Shown: positions 7,690 through 16,820 of the stretch, one piece after another
How positions within the stretch are numbered: position 1 is the first letter of the stretch
How the letters are laid out: every line of letters starts with the position of its first letter
Source: Desulfotomaculaceae bacterium
GTDB lineage: Bacteria > Bacillota > Desulfotomaculia > Desulfotomaculales > Pelotomaculaceae
Assembly (NCBI GenBank): GCA_028702695.1
Contig: JAQVOH010000005.1
Coordinates: 1 to 64,000, forward strand
DNA length: 64,000 bases
Reading direction: 5' to 3'
The notes under the pieces: generated by a model
What the model was told of the DNA's origin: nothing
The model's input: only the letters and a program-made list of their open reading frames with translations
Database searches by the model: none
Made by a program: the position numbers and the translations under genes

Positions 7690-9084
7690 CTATTTACTAT
7701 GGTTGGGTACGATTAAAGGCAGCACAAACGAAAAAGTGCTGCCCAAGCCCACATTACTCTCGACCTGTACACTTCCATGGTGGACGTCAACAATGTGTTT
7801 CACGATGGAAAGGCCGAGACCGGTGCCTCCCTGCTCACGAGACCTGGCCTTGTCGACCCGGTAAAAACGCTCAAAGACCCGGTGTAAACTTTCCTGTGGA
7901 ATCCCGATACCGTTGTCCTGCACATCCACTTTTAATTCATTTGGACCGGCAGAAGCCTTGATATAGATTTCACCACCCTGCAGGGTATAGCTGATCGAGT
8001 TATCGATAAGGTTAATCAAGACCTGACACAACATATCAGCATCACCTTCAAAAATCGGAAGGGTTTCAGGAGCGTCAACACCAATTGTTATTTCTTTTTC
8101 TAAGGCCTTGGGTTTCAAAATGGTCACGGCACTGTTAATCAAGTTACTGATGTTTAAAGGCTGCCAACTTGGAATGGTTTTGCGATCCTCTATTTTAGAA
8201 AGGTTTAAAAGTTCATCAATCAGCCTTGACAGCCGCTCCGTCTCAGTATTGATAATTTCTAGAAATGGCCTGGCAACTTTGGAGTCTACCACAGCTCCAT
8301 CCAACAGAGTCTCAGCAAATCCCCTGATCGATGTGAGGGGGGTCCTGAGCTCATGAGAGACGTTAGCGACAAAATCGCTGCGCATCTCCTCAACCCTTTT
8401 ACGCTCCGTGACATCTTTTAAAACGGCCACCAACCCTCCCTGGTCGGACCCACCGTTTTCAAGGGGGGTTACATTAACATAAAATATGAAAGGATCCGTG
8501 GTCTGAATTTCTACCAGTTTATTTATCGGCTGACCGGTTTCAAGAGCATGGTTGATCATTTTTTCCAATTCGTTGTTGCGTATAATACGGAATATATTTT
8601 TGCCCCTGCTAGCCTCCAGGGTTATTCCAAAAAGTTTTTCCACCACCGGGTTAATCAGGATTACGCGTCCCCAAGGGTCCATCGCTATTACCCCATCGGC
8701 CATACTGGTAAGGATCGCCTGGATTCTGTTTTTCTCTGCAATTATATCGTCAATGTTTGTTTTTAACTGCCTGGCCATATAATTGATGGAACGGGCCAGG
8801 TCGCCAATTTCATCCTGGGCAAAGATTCTTATTTCCTGCTCCAGGTTACCTCTGGCCATATCCTGGGCAATACTGGCCATTTCCTCCAAGGGGCTAATGA
8901 ACCTTGCATACATGATCAGGGCCAAAACGGTAGCAAAGAAAAAGGCCACCAGACCCGCATGCCAAAGGTTGAGCCGGTTAACTGAAGTAAGCAGGGACAG
9001 GGCAAAAAAAACCAGCAGCAAAAGAAAATAGCTGGCTATCGGACTCCAGCCAAGACGCCAGAGGGTGCCCAACCTATTTAACAT
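7690..9084 (-). CDS. Sensor histidine kinase, PhoR/WalK-like
   Basis: The 464-residue protein has two membrane segments (about 18-33 and 42-62) with almost no external loop, then a HAMP region, a PAS domain (about 118-230), and a HisKA domain with FVANVSHELRTPLTSIRGF. The phospho-accepting histidine is near residue 244. The C-terminal HATPase domain carries NLIDNSISYT, DNGIGIP and GGTGLGLSIVKHI. The minimal extracellular loop means the signal is probably sensed in the membrane or by the PAS domain. It overlaps the response regulator gene by seven bases and is translated after it. Confidence 0.9.
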   Translation of the reverse strand: MLNRLGTLWRLGWSPIASYFLLLLVFFALSLLTSVNRLNLWHAGLVAFFFATVLALIMYARFISPLEEMASIAQDMARGNLEQEIRIFAQDEIGDLARSINYMARQLKTNIDDIIAEKNRIQAILTSMADGVIAMDPWGRVILINPVVEKLFGITLEASRGKNIFRIIRNNELEKMINHALETGQPINKLVEIQTTDPFIFYVNVTPLENGGSDQGGLVAVLKDVTERKRVEEMRSDFVANVSHELRTPLTSIRGFAETLLDGAVVDSKVARPFLEIINTETERLSRLIDELLNLSKIEDRKTIPSWQPLNISNLINSAVTILKPKALEKEITIGVDAPETLPIFEGDADMLCQVLINLIDNSISYTLQGGEIYIKASAGPNELKVDVQDNGIGIPQESLHRVFERFYRVDKARSREQGGTGLGLSIVKHIVDVHHGSVQVESNVGLGSTFSFVLPLIVPNHSK

Positions 9085-9794
9085 ATGGTGCCCTCCTTAA
9101 GCCGGTAACCAACACCGCGTACTGTCTCAATAATCTGGGCCCCCTGCTGGTGTTGCTCGAGTTTTTGCCTGATATGACGGATATGGACGTCAACAGTACG
9201 TGAGTCACCCGCGTAATCGTACCCCCAGACCTGCTCTAAAAGCTGGTCCCTGGAAAAAACTTTGCCCGGGTAGCGGGCCAGAAAACGGATTATTTCGAAT
9301 TCCTTCAGGGTAAATTCCTGTTTTACACCGTCAATGTAAACGGCAAAACGCTCCTCATCAATGAGCATTCTCCCGTAATCCAACCGTCCCTTTGCCTGAA
9401 CCTCACCGGTTTTGCCTTCTTCCCGGGCGCTCCGGCGCAACCGGGCCTTCACCCGCGCTACTAGTTCCCTTGGACTGAAAGGTTTGGTAACGTAGTCATC
9501 AGCACCCATCTCCAAACCTAACACCCGGTCTAATTCGTCAGCCTTGGCGCTTAGCATAAGTATGGGGATATCCCTGGTGACAGGCTCGCGGCGCAGTTCC
9601 CGGCAGACTTCGATTCCGTCCATTTCCGGCAACATGATATCTAGGATGATTAAAGCTGGGATTTCGCTGCGGGCTAGTTCCAGGGCACTCGCGCCGTCGA
9701 GAGAAACGAAAACCTGATAGCCTTCCCTTTCCAGGTTAAAGCGGACCAGTTCCAATATATTTTTCTCGTCATCCACAACCAGTATCTTGGACAT
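9078..9794 (-). CDS. OmpR/PhoB-type response regulator
   Basis: With the start at MSKILVVDDEKNILELV (ATG at 9792-9794) it has 238 residues. The receiver domain has the acidic pair DD at 8-9, phospho-acceptor Asp near 52 (LIILDIMLPEMDG) and Lys in VTKPFSPREL. A winged-helix DNA-binding domain occupies about 135-235 (LTLKEFEIIRFLARYPGKVF, YDYAGDSRTVDVHIRHIRQK). It is co-transcribed with the downstream kinase and resembles the PhoP/WalR type. The regulon is unknown. A longer in-frame start at 9815 is possible but has no clear advantage. Confidence 0.92.
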   Translation of the reverse strand: MSKILVVDDEKNILELVRFNLEREGYQVFVSLDGASALELARSEIPALIILDIMLPEMDGIEVCRELRREPVTRDIPILMLSAKADELDRVLGLEMGADDYVTKPFSPRELVARVKARLRRSAREEGKTGEVQAKGRLDYGRMLIDEERFAVYIDGVKQEFTLKEFEIIRFLARYPGKVFSRDQLLEQVWGYDYAGDSRTVDVHIRHIRQKLEQHQQGAQIIETVRGVGYRLKEGTIC

Positions 9795-9811
9795 ACCCCA
9801 TCTTCTTTCGG

Positions 9812-10633
9812 TCAATAGTTTGGTTGTTTAAGCATAAGCAAGGCCGCCATCCGGCCGGTAGTCCCTTGTTGCGCACGGTAGGAGAAGAAAGCCTCGGGGT
9901 GGCAGCAGGTACAAATGGAAGCTGTTTCGATATTTGCAGGCAATAGCCCAGCCTCCAAAAGTGTCTTACGGTTGGCCTCCCACAGATCCAGGCGCCACCT
10001 GCCTGGTATGAAATCCTCAATAAAATCCGAATAACCGGGGAACCCCTGCCGCAAAGGGCTGATCACCCTATCGTCCACCTCATAACAACAGGGACCAATG
10101 GAAGGACCGATCCCAGCCAGGCACTTCGCGGGGTCTGTTCCGAAATTCTGCATCATCCTGTTTACTGTTTTTTTGCCGATTTTTAAAACTGTTCCCTTCC
10201 ATCCCGCATGGGCCAGAGCCACAACCTTGTGGACTGGGTCAAGCAGAAAAATGGGCACACAGTCAGCATAGTAGCTTGACAGTGGGACCGCCCGGGTAGC
10301 TGTTACCAAGGCATCCGTGTCCGGCAGGGCATCAGCATAGGAAAGAGCTCCTTTTCCCATATCCAACTCATCAACAATTGCAACGTTGTCTCCGTGCACC
10401 TGCTTCCCAGCTACTAGATCACCTGCGTTAATATCCAGAGCCTTACAGGCTTTTAAACGATTGGCTCTAACATTTTCCAGGTCATCGCTGACATGAAAAG
10501 CTGTGTTTAGTGAATTGTATGGTTTACTGCTGACACCGCCGTTTCGAGTGGTAAACCCGTGTATGACCAGCCCGGTCGCTTCAAAATGACGAAAGACATA
10601 AAAGTGCATCTTATTCTGCAAGGTGAACGGCAA
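9812..10633 (-). CDS. pgeF: Multicopper-oxidase-fold purine nucleoside phosphorylase-like protein (PgeF/YlmD)
   Basis: The 273-residue protein belongs to the laccase-domain DUF152 family. The metal-binding triad is visible: His80 in KQVHGDN, Cys125 in YYADCVPI and His142 in LAHAGWKGT, followed by GPSIGPCCYEV. Family members act on purine nucleosides (phosphorolysis or deamination) and have been linked to peptidoglycan editing in E. coli. It is the ylmD member of the ylm block, here separated from ylmC by nearly 7 kb of inserted genes. The TTG start follows AAAGGGG. Confidence 0.92.
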   Translation of the reverse strand: MPFTLQNKMHFYVFRHFEATGLVIHGFTTRNGGVSSKPYNSLNTAFHVSDDLENVRANRLKACKALDINAGDLVAGKQVHGDNVAIVDELDMGKGALSYADALPDTDALVTATRAVPLSSYYADCVPIFLLDPVHKVVALAHAGWKGTVLKIGKKTVNRMMQNFGTDPAKCLAGIGPSIGPCCYEVDDRVISPLRQGFPGYSDFIEDFIPGRWRLDLWEANRKTLLEAGLLPANIETASICTCCHPEAFFSYRAQQGTTGRMAALLMLKQPNY

Positions 10634-10655
10634 TACTGAACCCCTTTCCCTACGG

Positions 10656-12212
10656 CTATTTTTTTGAATTTTCTTCTACAAATTGCTGAAGTTCCGCAAG
10701 CCGGCGCAATAGTTCACCTTTTTGCGAGCTTTCAAGGCCGGTCATGAGAGCTGTTTTAATTTTTTCGTCAAGGGTGGAGAAAGCCATTTTAACCGGGTCA
10801 ACAACTGCCTCCGCATAGCCACCTGGAAGCAGTTCCAATATTTGCTGCCATTCCGGTACGGTTACCTTTAACCCTTCCGCCCGCAACAGACCGGCCAGGG
10901 TGTTGGTAGACTCCTGCTCACCATGCACCAATATAACTTCCCCGGGTGGCACGCTAAATTTCTTGACCCAGGTGATCAGTCCGGCCTGATCGGCATGAGC
11001 CGAATAACTGTCTATAAATCTGATATCAGCTTTTACAGCTATATCATCTCCGAAAATGCGCACCTTTTTCTCTCCGTCCAGAATTAGACGCCCCATGGTG
11101 CCCTCTGCCTGGTAGCCCACAAAAAGCACCGTGCTTTCCGGGCGCCAAAGATTGTACTTGAGATGGTGTCTGATCCGGCCGGCATCACACATGCCGCTAG
11201 CCGAGATGATTATAGACCTTTGCACATTATTCAGGGATTTGGACTCCTCTGCGGTCTGGGTAAATCTGATGCCGGGAAACTGGAACGGGTTGCCGCCTCT
11301 ATTGATCATATCGGAGGTCTCCTGGTCATAGTATTCCCGGTGATTTCGAAATATCTCGGTGGCCGCTGTAGCCAGCGGGCTGTCAATATATACAGGCATA
11401 GTTGGAATCTTTTTTTGTTCAATCAACAAGCTTAAATGATACAGCAGGTCCTGGGTACGCGCTACCGCAAAGGCAGGTATAATCAAGTTGCCGCCTTTTT
11501 CGTAAGTATCTTGTACAGCACTAAGCAGTAATTCGATTTCGTCCTGCGCCTCATGATGCAGGCGGTTTCCATAAGTGGATTCCATAATCAGGTAGTCTGC
11601 AGTGTCAAGAATGGAAGGGTCATTGATAATGGGCTGGTCATTGTTACCAAGATCCCCTGAGAAAACAAGCTTGACTTCCTTGCCATCCTCCTGGACCAAA
11701 AGTTCGATCATGGCAGAACCCAGAATGTGACCGGCATCCACAAAGCGTGCTCGGATATCCGGCGTAACCTGGATAATCTCGTTATAACCGATACTCTGCA
11801 GGTTTAAAAGGCTTTTGTAGGCCTCGTTAACCGTGTAAATTGGCTCCAGCAAAGGACGGCCAGCCCGGCGGTTTTTACGGTTTTTTCGCTCAACCTCCAT
11901 CTCCTGGATATGGCCTGAGTCAGGCAGCATCACCTTCATGAGCTCAATAGTTGGGGAAGTGGCATAGACCCTGCCCTTAAAGCCATGTTTCACTAGTTTG
12001 GGAAGCAGGCCACTGTGATCGATGTGGGCATGGGTAATCAGCACAGCGTTTATATTACGGGGTAGCACCAGGAAGCTACCGTAGTTGCGCTCCCTGATTT
12101 TTTTAGCACCCTGGAACATGCCGCAATCAACCAGCACCCTTGACTGTGCGGTTTCCAGGTAAAAACATGAGCCAGTTACCGTACCTGCCGCCCCAAGAAA
12201 TTGCAGTTTCAT
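10656..12212 (-). CDS. MBL-fold/beta-CASP RNase-like metalloprotein
   Basis: Starting at MKLQFLGAAGTVTGSCF behind AAGGAGA, the protein has 518 residues. The N-terminal metallo-beta-lactamase domain shows the HAHIDHSGLLPKLV zinc motif, then a DAGHILGSAM histidine and FSGDLGNNDQP. The middle beta-CASP domain has MESTYGNRLH, VARTQDLLY and SPLATAATEIFR, and near the C-terminus DSYSAHADQAGL and VILVHGEQES. This is the architecture of YsfA/CPSF-type RNA nucleases. The last 50 or so residues are a charged helical extension. It is often annotated as an MBL-fold metallo-hydrolase; RNA processing is the inferred role. Confidence 0.88.
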   Translation of the reverse strand: MKLQFLGAAGTVTGSCFYLETAQSRVLVDCGMFQGAKKIRERNYGSFLVLPRNINAVLITHAHIDHSGLLPKLVKHGFKGRVYATSPTIELMKVMLPDSGHIQEMEVERKNRKNRRAGRPLLEPIYTVNEAYKSLLNLQSIGYNEIIQVTPDIRARFVDAGHILGSAMIELLVQEDGKEVKLVFSGDLGNNDQPIINDPSILDTADYLIMESTYGNRLHHEAQDEIELLLSAVQDTYEKGGNLIIPAFAVARTQDLLYHLSLLIEQKKIPTMPVYIDSPLATAATEIFRNHREYYDQETSDMINRGGNPFQFPGIRFTQTAEESKSLNNVQRSIIISASGMCDAGRIRHHLKYNLWRPESTVLFVGYQAEGTMGRLILDGEKKVRIFGDDIAVKADIRFIDSYSAHADQAGLITWVKKFSVPPGEVILVHGEQESTNTLAGLLRAEGLKVTVPEWQQILELLPGGYAEAVVDPVKMAFSTLDEKIKTALMTGLESSQKGELLRRLAELQQFVEENSKK

Positions 12213-12316
12213 AAGGTTCTCCTTCCGGGCATTTAGATTAATTTCGTTTAACCAGAAAATATTCCCCCACTGCATGCAAAAACCCTCTTTTAATCAACAA
12301 AAAGATTAAAGCGCAC

Positions 12317-12345
12317 TTGACACAGGCATTGGCCAGGATTAATCT
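12317..12345 (+). promoter_or_regulatory. Candidate sigma-A promoter for the fmdB-like gene
   Basis: TTGACA at 12317-12322 is followed by a 17-base spacer and TAATCT at 12340-12345. It lies between the divergently placed MBL gene and the FmdB-like gene. Repeat copy 3 separates it from the gene, so transcripts would carry the palindromes in their leader. Confidence 0.4.
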
Positions 12346-12369
12346 AAAAGAGTCGTTTCACGATAAACA

Positions 12370-12475
12370 GTGAACTCGTCCAGCTAAAGCTGGCCATCGA
12401 GACTTCGGTGGGGAATCTACCCCCACCGAAGCGGAAAAGGGACTCCTACTTATAGAAGTGGGAGTCTTAGAATTG
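12370..12475 (-). repeat. Triple-palindrome repeat, copy 3
   Basis: This copy is in the opposite orientation to copies 1, 2 and 4. It starts with GTGAACTCGTCCAGC and contains all three inverted repeats with a few substitutions (for example GGCCAGC instead of GTCCAGC on its own strand, and one G fewer in the long stem). It lies in the leader of the FmdB-like gene. Confidence 0.88.
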
Positions 12476-12505
12476 AATATAATTACCATCTGGAGGATGT
12501 CTTTC

Positions 12506-12727
12506 ATGCCCATCTATGAGTTCAGGTGCAGCAATTGCGGCAGCCGCATAGAAAAACTGTGCCCGATTGGGGAGAACGGGGAAAACTTGAAGTGCCCTCA
12601 ATGCGGTAAACAGAGTCCCACCCGCGTCATGTCTTCCTTTAGTGCTGCTGGAGCAGGTGGTGGAAGGAGCTCAAGCTCAAACTGTGGCTCTTGCAGCTCG
12701 GGCAACTGTAGCTCTTGCGGTCATTAG
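12506..12727 (+). CDS. FmdB-family zinc ribbon protein
   Basis: I place the start at the ATG at 12506, nine bases after GGAGG, giving 73 residues: MPIYEFRCSNCG and later LKCPQCGKQSPTRVMSSFSA. The two CxxC pairs form the zinc ribbon of the FmdB regulatory-protein family, named from the Methylophilus amide/urea regulator. The C-terminus is a low-complexity Ser/Gly/Cys tail (SSNCGSCSSGNCSSCGH) with further possible metal ligands. The precise role is unknown. It is the only plus-strand gene in this part of the window. Confidence 0.88.
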   Translation: MPIYEFRCSNCGSRIEKLCPIGENGENLKCPQCGKQSPTRVMSSFSAAGAGGGRSSSSNCGSCSSGNCSSCGH

Positions 12728-12737
12728 TAGTAACAGT

Positions 12738-12766
12738 AAAGGAGGCAGAATAGCTCTGTCTCCTTT
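12738..12766. terminator. Bidirectional terminator between convergent genes
   Basis: AAAGGAGGCAGA and TCTGTCTCCTTT form an inverted repeat with A-rich and T-rich flanks. It lies between the ends of the FmdB-like gene (plus strand) and the LysM protein gene (minus strand), so it can serve both. Confidence 0.65.
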
Positions 12767-12802
12767 AAGCCAATGTAACATCATTAGCTTTCCTATATGT
12801 CG

Positions 12803-13978
12803 CTAAAAACGGCAGCGGAGTTCCACATTATCAATTAGTACCGTGTTTGTGTTATTACCTGACGGCTCAAAAGTAAACCTGACCTCGGCAACCCTGGCTC
12901 CCGCCGGGACACGCCCGGTGGAGATGCTGTAGCGCTGGTATCGATCGTTTGGGATATTCTCCTGCGAGAACCTGGGTTCAGTCCTGCCTACAAAAGTTCC
13001 GGCCCGGTCGTAATAAAAAATTTCCACCAGAAGGACAAACCTGCCAGAGCCAATACCCCTGACATGTTCTGCAGCCCGCCAAATAAAGTCGTATAGCCTG
13101 CCCGCCTCTATATCCACCCTCTGGGCCAGGACCGCCCTCTCGCCGCTGGACTCACCCATCTCCACAGCATAGTTGCCAGCGACGGAGCGGGTGCTGCGGG
13201 CAAGGTTACGGCCGGTCCAACTTGTAGGTGGTGCTTGTGGATTCGGCCATCTTTCAAAACTGGGGTTTGCCAGAATATTAACGTCAGGGCAAGGCGTCGC
13301 CGTGGGAGTTGGTGTTGGTCTTGGTGTTGGTCTTGGTGTTGGTCTTGGTGTTGGTCTTGGTGTTGGTCTTGGTGTTGGTATCGGAGCTACTCTCCGAATG
13401 CTAATATTGGTAGATACCACCTGGCCTGCGTAACCAGTTGCTAAATTTGAACCATCAATAGTGAAGTTCCCGGGAACAACCTGCTGCCCTCGAGTGTTCC
13501 GCTGGTCCCATGTAGCACGAAACACCTGGCTTTCACCCGGGGCAAGTCTAACCGTGGCCGTTGCCTGTGCAAAACTCCGGCCGTCAGACCATCTCCAGAC
13601 CCGTACTGTCCCTCGTCTGACTATAAAGTCAAACCGTTGCGTGGTCCTGTAGCGTAGCACGATGGCCCTATTTGTCACATTTCTCTTGGTAAGGGTGATT
13701 CTTACCGGGTTCCCTCGCCCATAGGTTCTCCTGTCAGTAGATAGGGTATAAAGAAGCCCTCCTATACGCCTGGATTCGTTTACACTATTTTCATCCTGGT
13801 TGTCACCTGTATCATCTTCGTCATTCCCTACATCGGGTATAGTAAGAACCTGGCCAACATAAATAACATCCACGTCAGTAATATTATTTGCCTGTGCTAT
13901 TCTTTCTACGGTGGTACCATAACGCTGAGCAATCAGGAACAATGTGTCGCCTGTCTGCACCGTGTAGCTTATAGCCAT
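12803..13978 (-). CDS. LysM protein with BsuPI-like domain and C-terminal jelly-roll domain
   Basis: The 391-residue protein starts behind GGAAAGGAG. Residues 4-48 are a LysM peptidoglycan-binding motif (YTVQTGDTLFLIAQRYGTTV, then VLTIP). About 70-195 match the BsuPI fold (FDFIVRRGTVRVWRWSDG, then LAPGESQVFRATWD and GNFTI). A Thr-Pro-Arg linker (PTPR repeats, about 200-225) follows, then a C-terminal carbohydrate-binding-like domain (NILANPSFERWPN to VLIDNVEL). There is no signal peptide, yet LysM proteins without one often coat spores in this group. A spore-envelope or wall role is inferred. An acidic stretch (DEDDTGDNQDEN) separates the first two domains. Confidence 0.75.
   Translation of the reverse strand: MAISYTVQTGDTLFLIAQRYGTTVERIAQANNITDVDVIYVGQVLTIPDVGNDEDDTGDNQDENSVNESRRIGGLLYTLSTDRRTYGRGNPVRITLTKRNVTNRAIVLRYRTTQRFDFIVRRGTVRVWRWSDGRSFAQATATVRLAPGESQVFRATWDQRNTRGQQVVPGNFTIDGSNLATGYAGQVVSTNISIRRVAPIPTPRPTPRPTPRPTPRPTPRPTPTPTATPCPDVNILANPSFERWPNPQAPPTSWTGRNLARSTRSVAGNYAVEMGESSGERAVLAQRVDIEAGRLYDFIWRAAEHVRGIGSGRFVLLVEIFYYDRAGTFVGRTEPRFSQENIPNDRYQRYSISTGRVPAGARVAEVRFTFEPSGNNTNTVLIDNVELRCRF
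13308..13380 (-). repeat. 12-bp tandem repeat encoding PTPR units
   Basis: About five near-perfect copies of a 12-base unit (CCAACACCAAGA on the coding strand) encode the Pro-Thr-Pro-Arg linker of the LysM protein. Near-identical units can gain or lose copies without changing the frame, because 12 is a multiple of three. Confidence 0.9.
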
Positions 13979-14222
13979 TCACCTCACTCCTTTCCAGTAC
14001 GATATAGAAACATTTTTTTTATTCTATTAACGTAGAAAGTAAATGGTTACTTTATTAATTAAGTCGAGTGAGTATAAATCATGCTGCTATAAGCAATGCC
14101 GGGTACAGTTTAAAGACAACCAGTGAACTTACAGTAATTAGCAACAGAAAAACAAACAGCGGGTACAGTTTTTAGCAGTACCCACTGGAAATAGCTTGTA
14201 AATTTTAAAGTTAAAAATTTCT

Positions 14223-14729
14223 CTAAGAAAAATAAGCTTCTACTGGCCCGCCCGCCTGGAGAGATTGGGACACGTCGAGTATCCTCTGGTTACTTGAGCC
14301 ACGGAAGGGAAGTTCCAGTTCTCTTTCCGCCAGGATAAAAAGACCGTCCACCAGGTAGTCCGAGACAAGGAGGAGTTCTTTAATATCCTTCTTATTCAGT
14401 GATATTAACATAAGCTCTTCCCAGGTGTACCCGGTATAAGTAATGACATCCAGCCCCAGCTTTTTTACCTCCCGTCCGAGCCAGGCCAGCGGCGTTGCCT
14501 GGAGAAAAGGTTCCCCGCCAGTAAGGGTAATTCCTTTGAGCAATTTGGCAGTTTTGATTCTCTCCAGCAGGTCCACCACCCTTACGGCGGTACCCCCTGC
14601 CGGATCCCAGGTGTGTTGATTGTGGCAACCGGGGCAACAGTGACGGCAGCCCTGAGTAAAAACTACAAAACGGTAGCCCGGCCCATCCACCACACTTTCG
14701 CTGATTGTCCCCGCGATTCTTAATTCCAA
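14223..14729 (-). CDS. nrdG: Anaerobic ribonucleotide reductase activating protein
   Basis: The 168-residue radical SAM protein has the CxxxCxxC motif (Cys28, Cys32, Cys35 in FTQGCRHCCPGCHN) that holds the 4Fe-4S cluster. A GITLTGGEPFLQ motif contacts SAM. It generates the glycyl radical on NrdD. It lies about 60 bases downstream of nrdD in the same operon. The frame appears to start at a TTG (MELRIAGTISESVVDGPG) with only a weak ribosome binding site, so the exact start is less certain. Confidence 0.93.
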   Translation of the reverse strand: MELRIAGTISESVVDGPGYRFVVFTQGCRHCCPGCHNQHTWDPAGGTAVRVVDLLERIKTAKLLKGITLTGGEPFLQATPLAWLGREVKKLGLDVITYTGYTWEELMLISLNKKDIKELLLVSDYLVDGLFILAERELELPFRGSSNQRILDVSQSLQAGGPVEAYFS

Positions 14730-14788
14730 TATTCATCACATCTCTTTTAAAACTAATCCTTATCTTTGACCCAACCTACAACCATTTC

Positions 14789-16801
14789 CTATTTATGCGT
14801 TATGCGATCCTGAAGCTCGGCCAACTTGCTGTCGTTGAACCGCTCGGTGGTGCTGAGATAACCTGTGATACGGCGCACCCGCCGAATGTTGGCCGAACCG
14901 CAGCGCGGACAGTTGTCCTCATTAAATACACCGGTAAGGTTGCAGCCGACGCAGAAATCCACCGGATAGTTGATACCTCCGTAACCCATGTCGTGATCGT
15001 GCATATGCCTGATGATGGTCTCAACCGCCTCCAGGTTGTGCATAGGGGGCGAAGGCATCTCCACGTAGCTGATATGGCCGGCATTGCAGTATTTGTGGTA
15101 CGGCGCCTCCAGGAGGATCTTATCAAAACTTGACACCGGAAAGTTCACCGGTATGTGGAAAGCATTGGTGTAGTATTCCTTATTGGTGACACCAGGAATC
15201 AGCCCAAATTCCTTACGGTCCAAATTCACAAAGCGTCCGGACAACCCCTCAGCCGGAGTGGCCAGCAGGGTATAGTTGAGGTCGTACTCTGCTGAGGCCT
15301 CGTCTAGTTGTTGACGCATGAAAGCTACTATTTCCAAACCCAGGGACTGCGACTCCTCGCTCTGCCCGTGGTGATGCCCGGTAAGAGCGGTAAGTGCTTC
15401 TGCCAGGCCGATGAAACCTACGGACAGGGTCCCATGTTTAATTGCTTCTTCAATGGGATCACGCGGCCTAAGTTCTTCCGAGCCCAGGTATAGTTTCTGA
15501 CCCATGATAAAGGGCATATCCTTGACTTTCAGCTTGCACTGCACACCGTAACGGTGGTGTAGCTGGCGGATGGCCAGACGCAGTATGACTGCTAGCCTGC
15601 GGTAAAAATCAGCAAAGTCCCGCTCAGACATAATCGCCACCCGCGGCAGATTAATCGTGGTGAAGGACAGGTTGCCCCTGCCGTCGGTTACCTCAGGACC
15701 CCGTCGGTTAGCCATCACCCTAGTGCGGCAACCCATATAGCTGACCTGGTCACCGTACTCCTTGTTAAAAGAGGAGTCCATAAAACTGAAGGTGGGGTTT
15801 AAGCGCCGGCCAGCCACCTTGAGGGCCAACTTGAACAGGTCATAGTTGGGCTCGCCGGGATTATAATTGATTCCATCTTTGACCCTGAAAATGATATTAG
15901 GGAAGATCGGGTTCTCACCATGCCCGAGGCCGGCCTCGTAGGCCAGCAGAAGGTTTTTCACCACCCGCCGGGCAGGTTCGGAAGTCTCGGTACCGACGTT
16001 CAGGCTGGAAAAGGGCACCTGCGCGCCGGCCCTGCTATGCATACTATTCAAGTTATATATAAGCGCTTCCATAGCCTGGTAAGTCTCAAAATCGGAGGCA
16101 TCCTCCACGAAATGGGCAATATCACGGTCAAAAAAGGCGAACGATTGACCGCCGTGCATATCGTTCTGGGAGCTCTGCAGGATGATGGCCGCAAGCGCTG
16201 TAGCCGATGTCGGGCGTTTGGGCGGACGGAGATAGCCATGCCCAGTATTAAACCCTTCCGACAGCAGCTTGAAGAGAGGAATCTGGAGGCAAGTCAAAGT
16301 TTTTCCGTAGAAGTCGAGGTCATGGATGTGTAGATCACCGCGTTGGTGGGCTAGAGACATCTCCTCCGGAATAAGCCTGGTCAGGTAGTATTTCTTGCTG
16401 GCCGCGCTGGCAATCTGAAGCATTTTGGCAGAGGGAGAATTGCTGATATTAGCGTTTTCCCGGTTGGTTTCCTCGAGGATCTCCTCCACCGCGTCCATCA
16501 ACTCGCCCTTGGCGTCCCGCATACGCGTCCGCCTGTCGCGGTGAAGTATGTAGGCCTTTGCGGTACGGGCATGTCCCGCTTCAATAAGTACCTTTTCTAC
16601 GAGGTCCTGAACATCCTCTACCCCGAATAGATTGCCGTTATATTGTTTCTTTAAAAGCTTCAGTACCTCTATGGTAAGCTCCATGGCGGTCTGGCGATCC
16701 TCTCCACCCACGGCCATGGCAGCCTTAAAAATTGCGTCGGTAATTTTAGATTCGGCAAATGGCACTTCACGCCCGTCCCTCTTCTGGATCATTTTAAACA
16801 T
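14789..16801 (-). CDS. nrdD: Anaerobic ribonucleoside-triphosphate reductase
   Basis: This 670-residue enzyme reduces NTPs to dNTPs under anoxia. An N-terminal ATP-cone (about 1-95; IQKRDGREVPFAESKI) gives allosteric control. The C-terminus has the zinc site (CVGCNLTGVFN, CPRCGSAN) and the glycyl-radical segment RRITGYLSTTERF with Gly647. The start has GGAGG upstream; the ATG four codons in (MIQKRDG) is an alternative. It is preceded by nrdR and followed by nrdG, consistent with one operon under NrdR. Its presence supports strictly anaerobic growth. Confidence 0.97.
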   Translation of the reverse strand: MFKMIQKRDGREVPFAESKITDAIFKAAMAVGGEDRQTAMELTIEVLKLLKKQYNGNLFGVEDVQDLVEKVLIEAGHARTAKAYILHRDRRTRMRDAKGELMDAVEEILEETNRENANISNSPSAKMLQIASAASKKYYLTRLIPEEMSLAHQRGDLHIHDLDFYGKTLTCLQIPLFKLLSEGFNTGHGYLRPPKRPTSATALAAIILQSSQNDMHGGQSFAFFDRDIAHFVEDASDFETYQAMEALIYNLNSMHSRAGAQVPFSSLNVGTETSEPARRVVKNLLLAYEAGLGHGENPIFPNIIFRVKDGINYNPGEPNYDLFKLALKVAGRRLNPTFSFMDSSFNKEYGDQVSYMGCRTRVMANRRGPEVTDGRGNLSFTTINLPRVAIMSERDFADFYRRLAVILRLAIRQLHHRYGVQCKLKVKDMPFIMGQKLYLGSEELRPRDPIEEAIKHGTLSVGFIGLAEALTALTGHHHGQSEESQSLGLEIVAFMRQQLDEASAEYDLNYTLLATPAEGLSGRFVNLDRKEFGLIPGVTNKEYYTNAFHIPVNFPVSSFDKILLEAPYHKYCNAGHISYVEMPSPPMHNLEAVETIIRHMHDHDMGYGGINYPVDFCVGCNLTGVFNEDNCPRCGSANIRRVRRITGYLSTTERFNDSKLAELQDRITHK

Positions 16802-16820
16802 GAACCTGTTCCTCCTTCAA

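Noticed and set aside
13173-13433. Plus-strand frame rich in Gly-Val repeats
   Set aside because: It is the antisense of the PTPR tandem repeat in the LysM gene. It has no ribosome binding site and low complexity.
14099-14173. Direct repeat CGGGTACAGTTT twice in the gap before nrdG
   Set aside because: Only 12 bases and two copies; too short to argue for a function.
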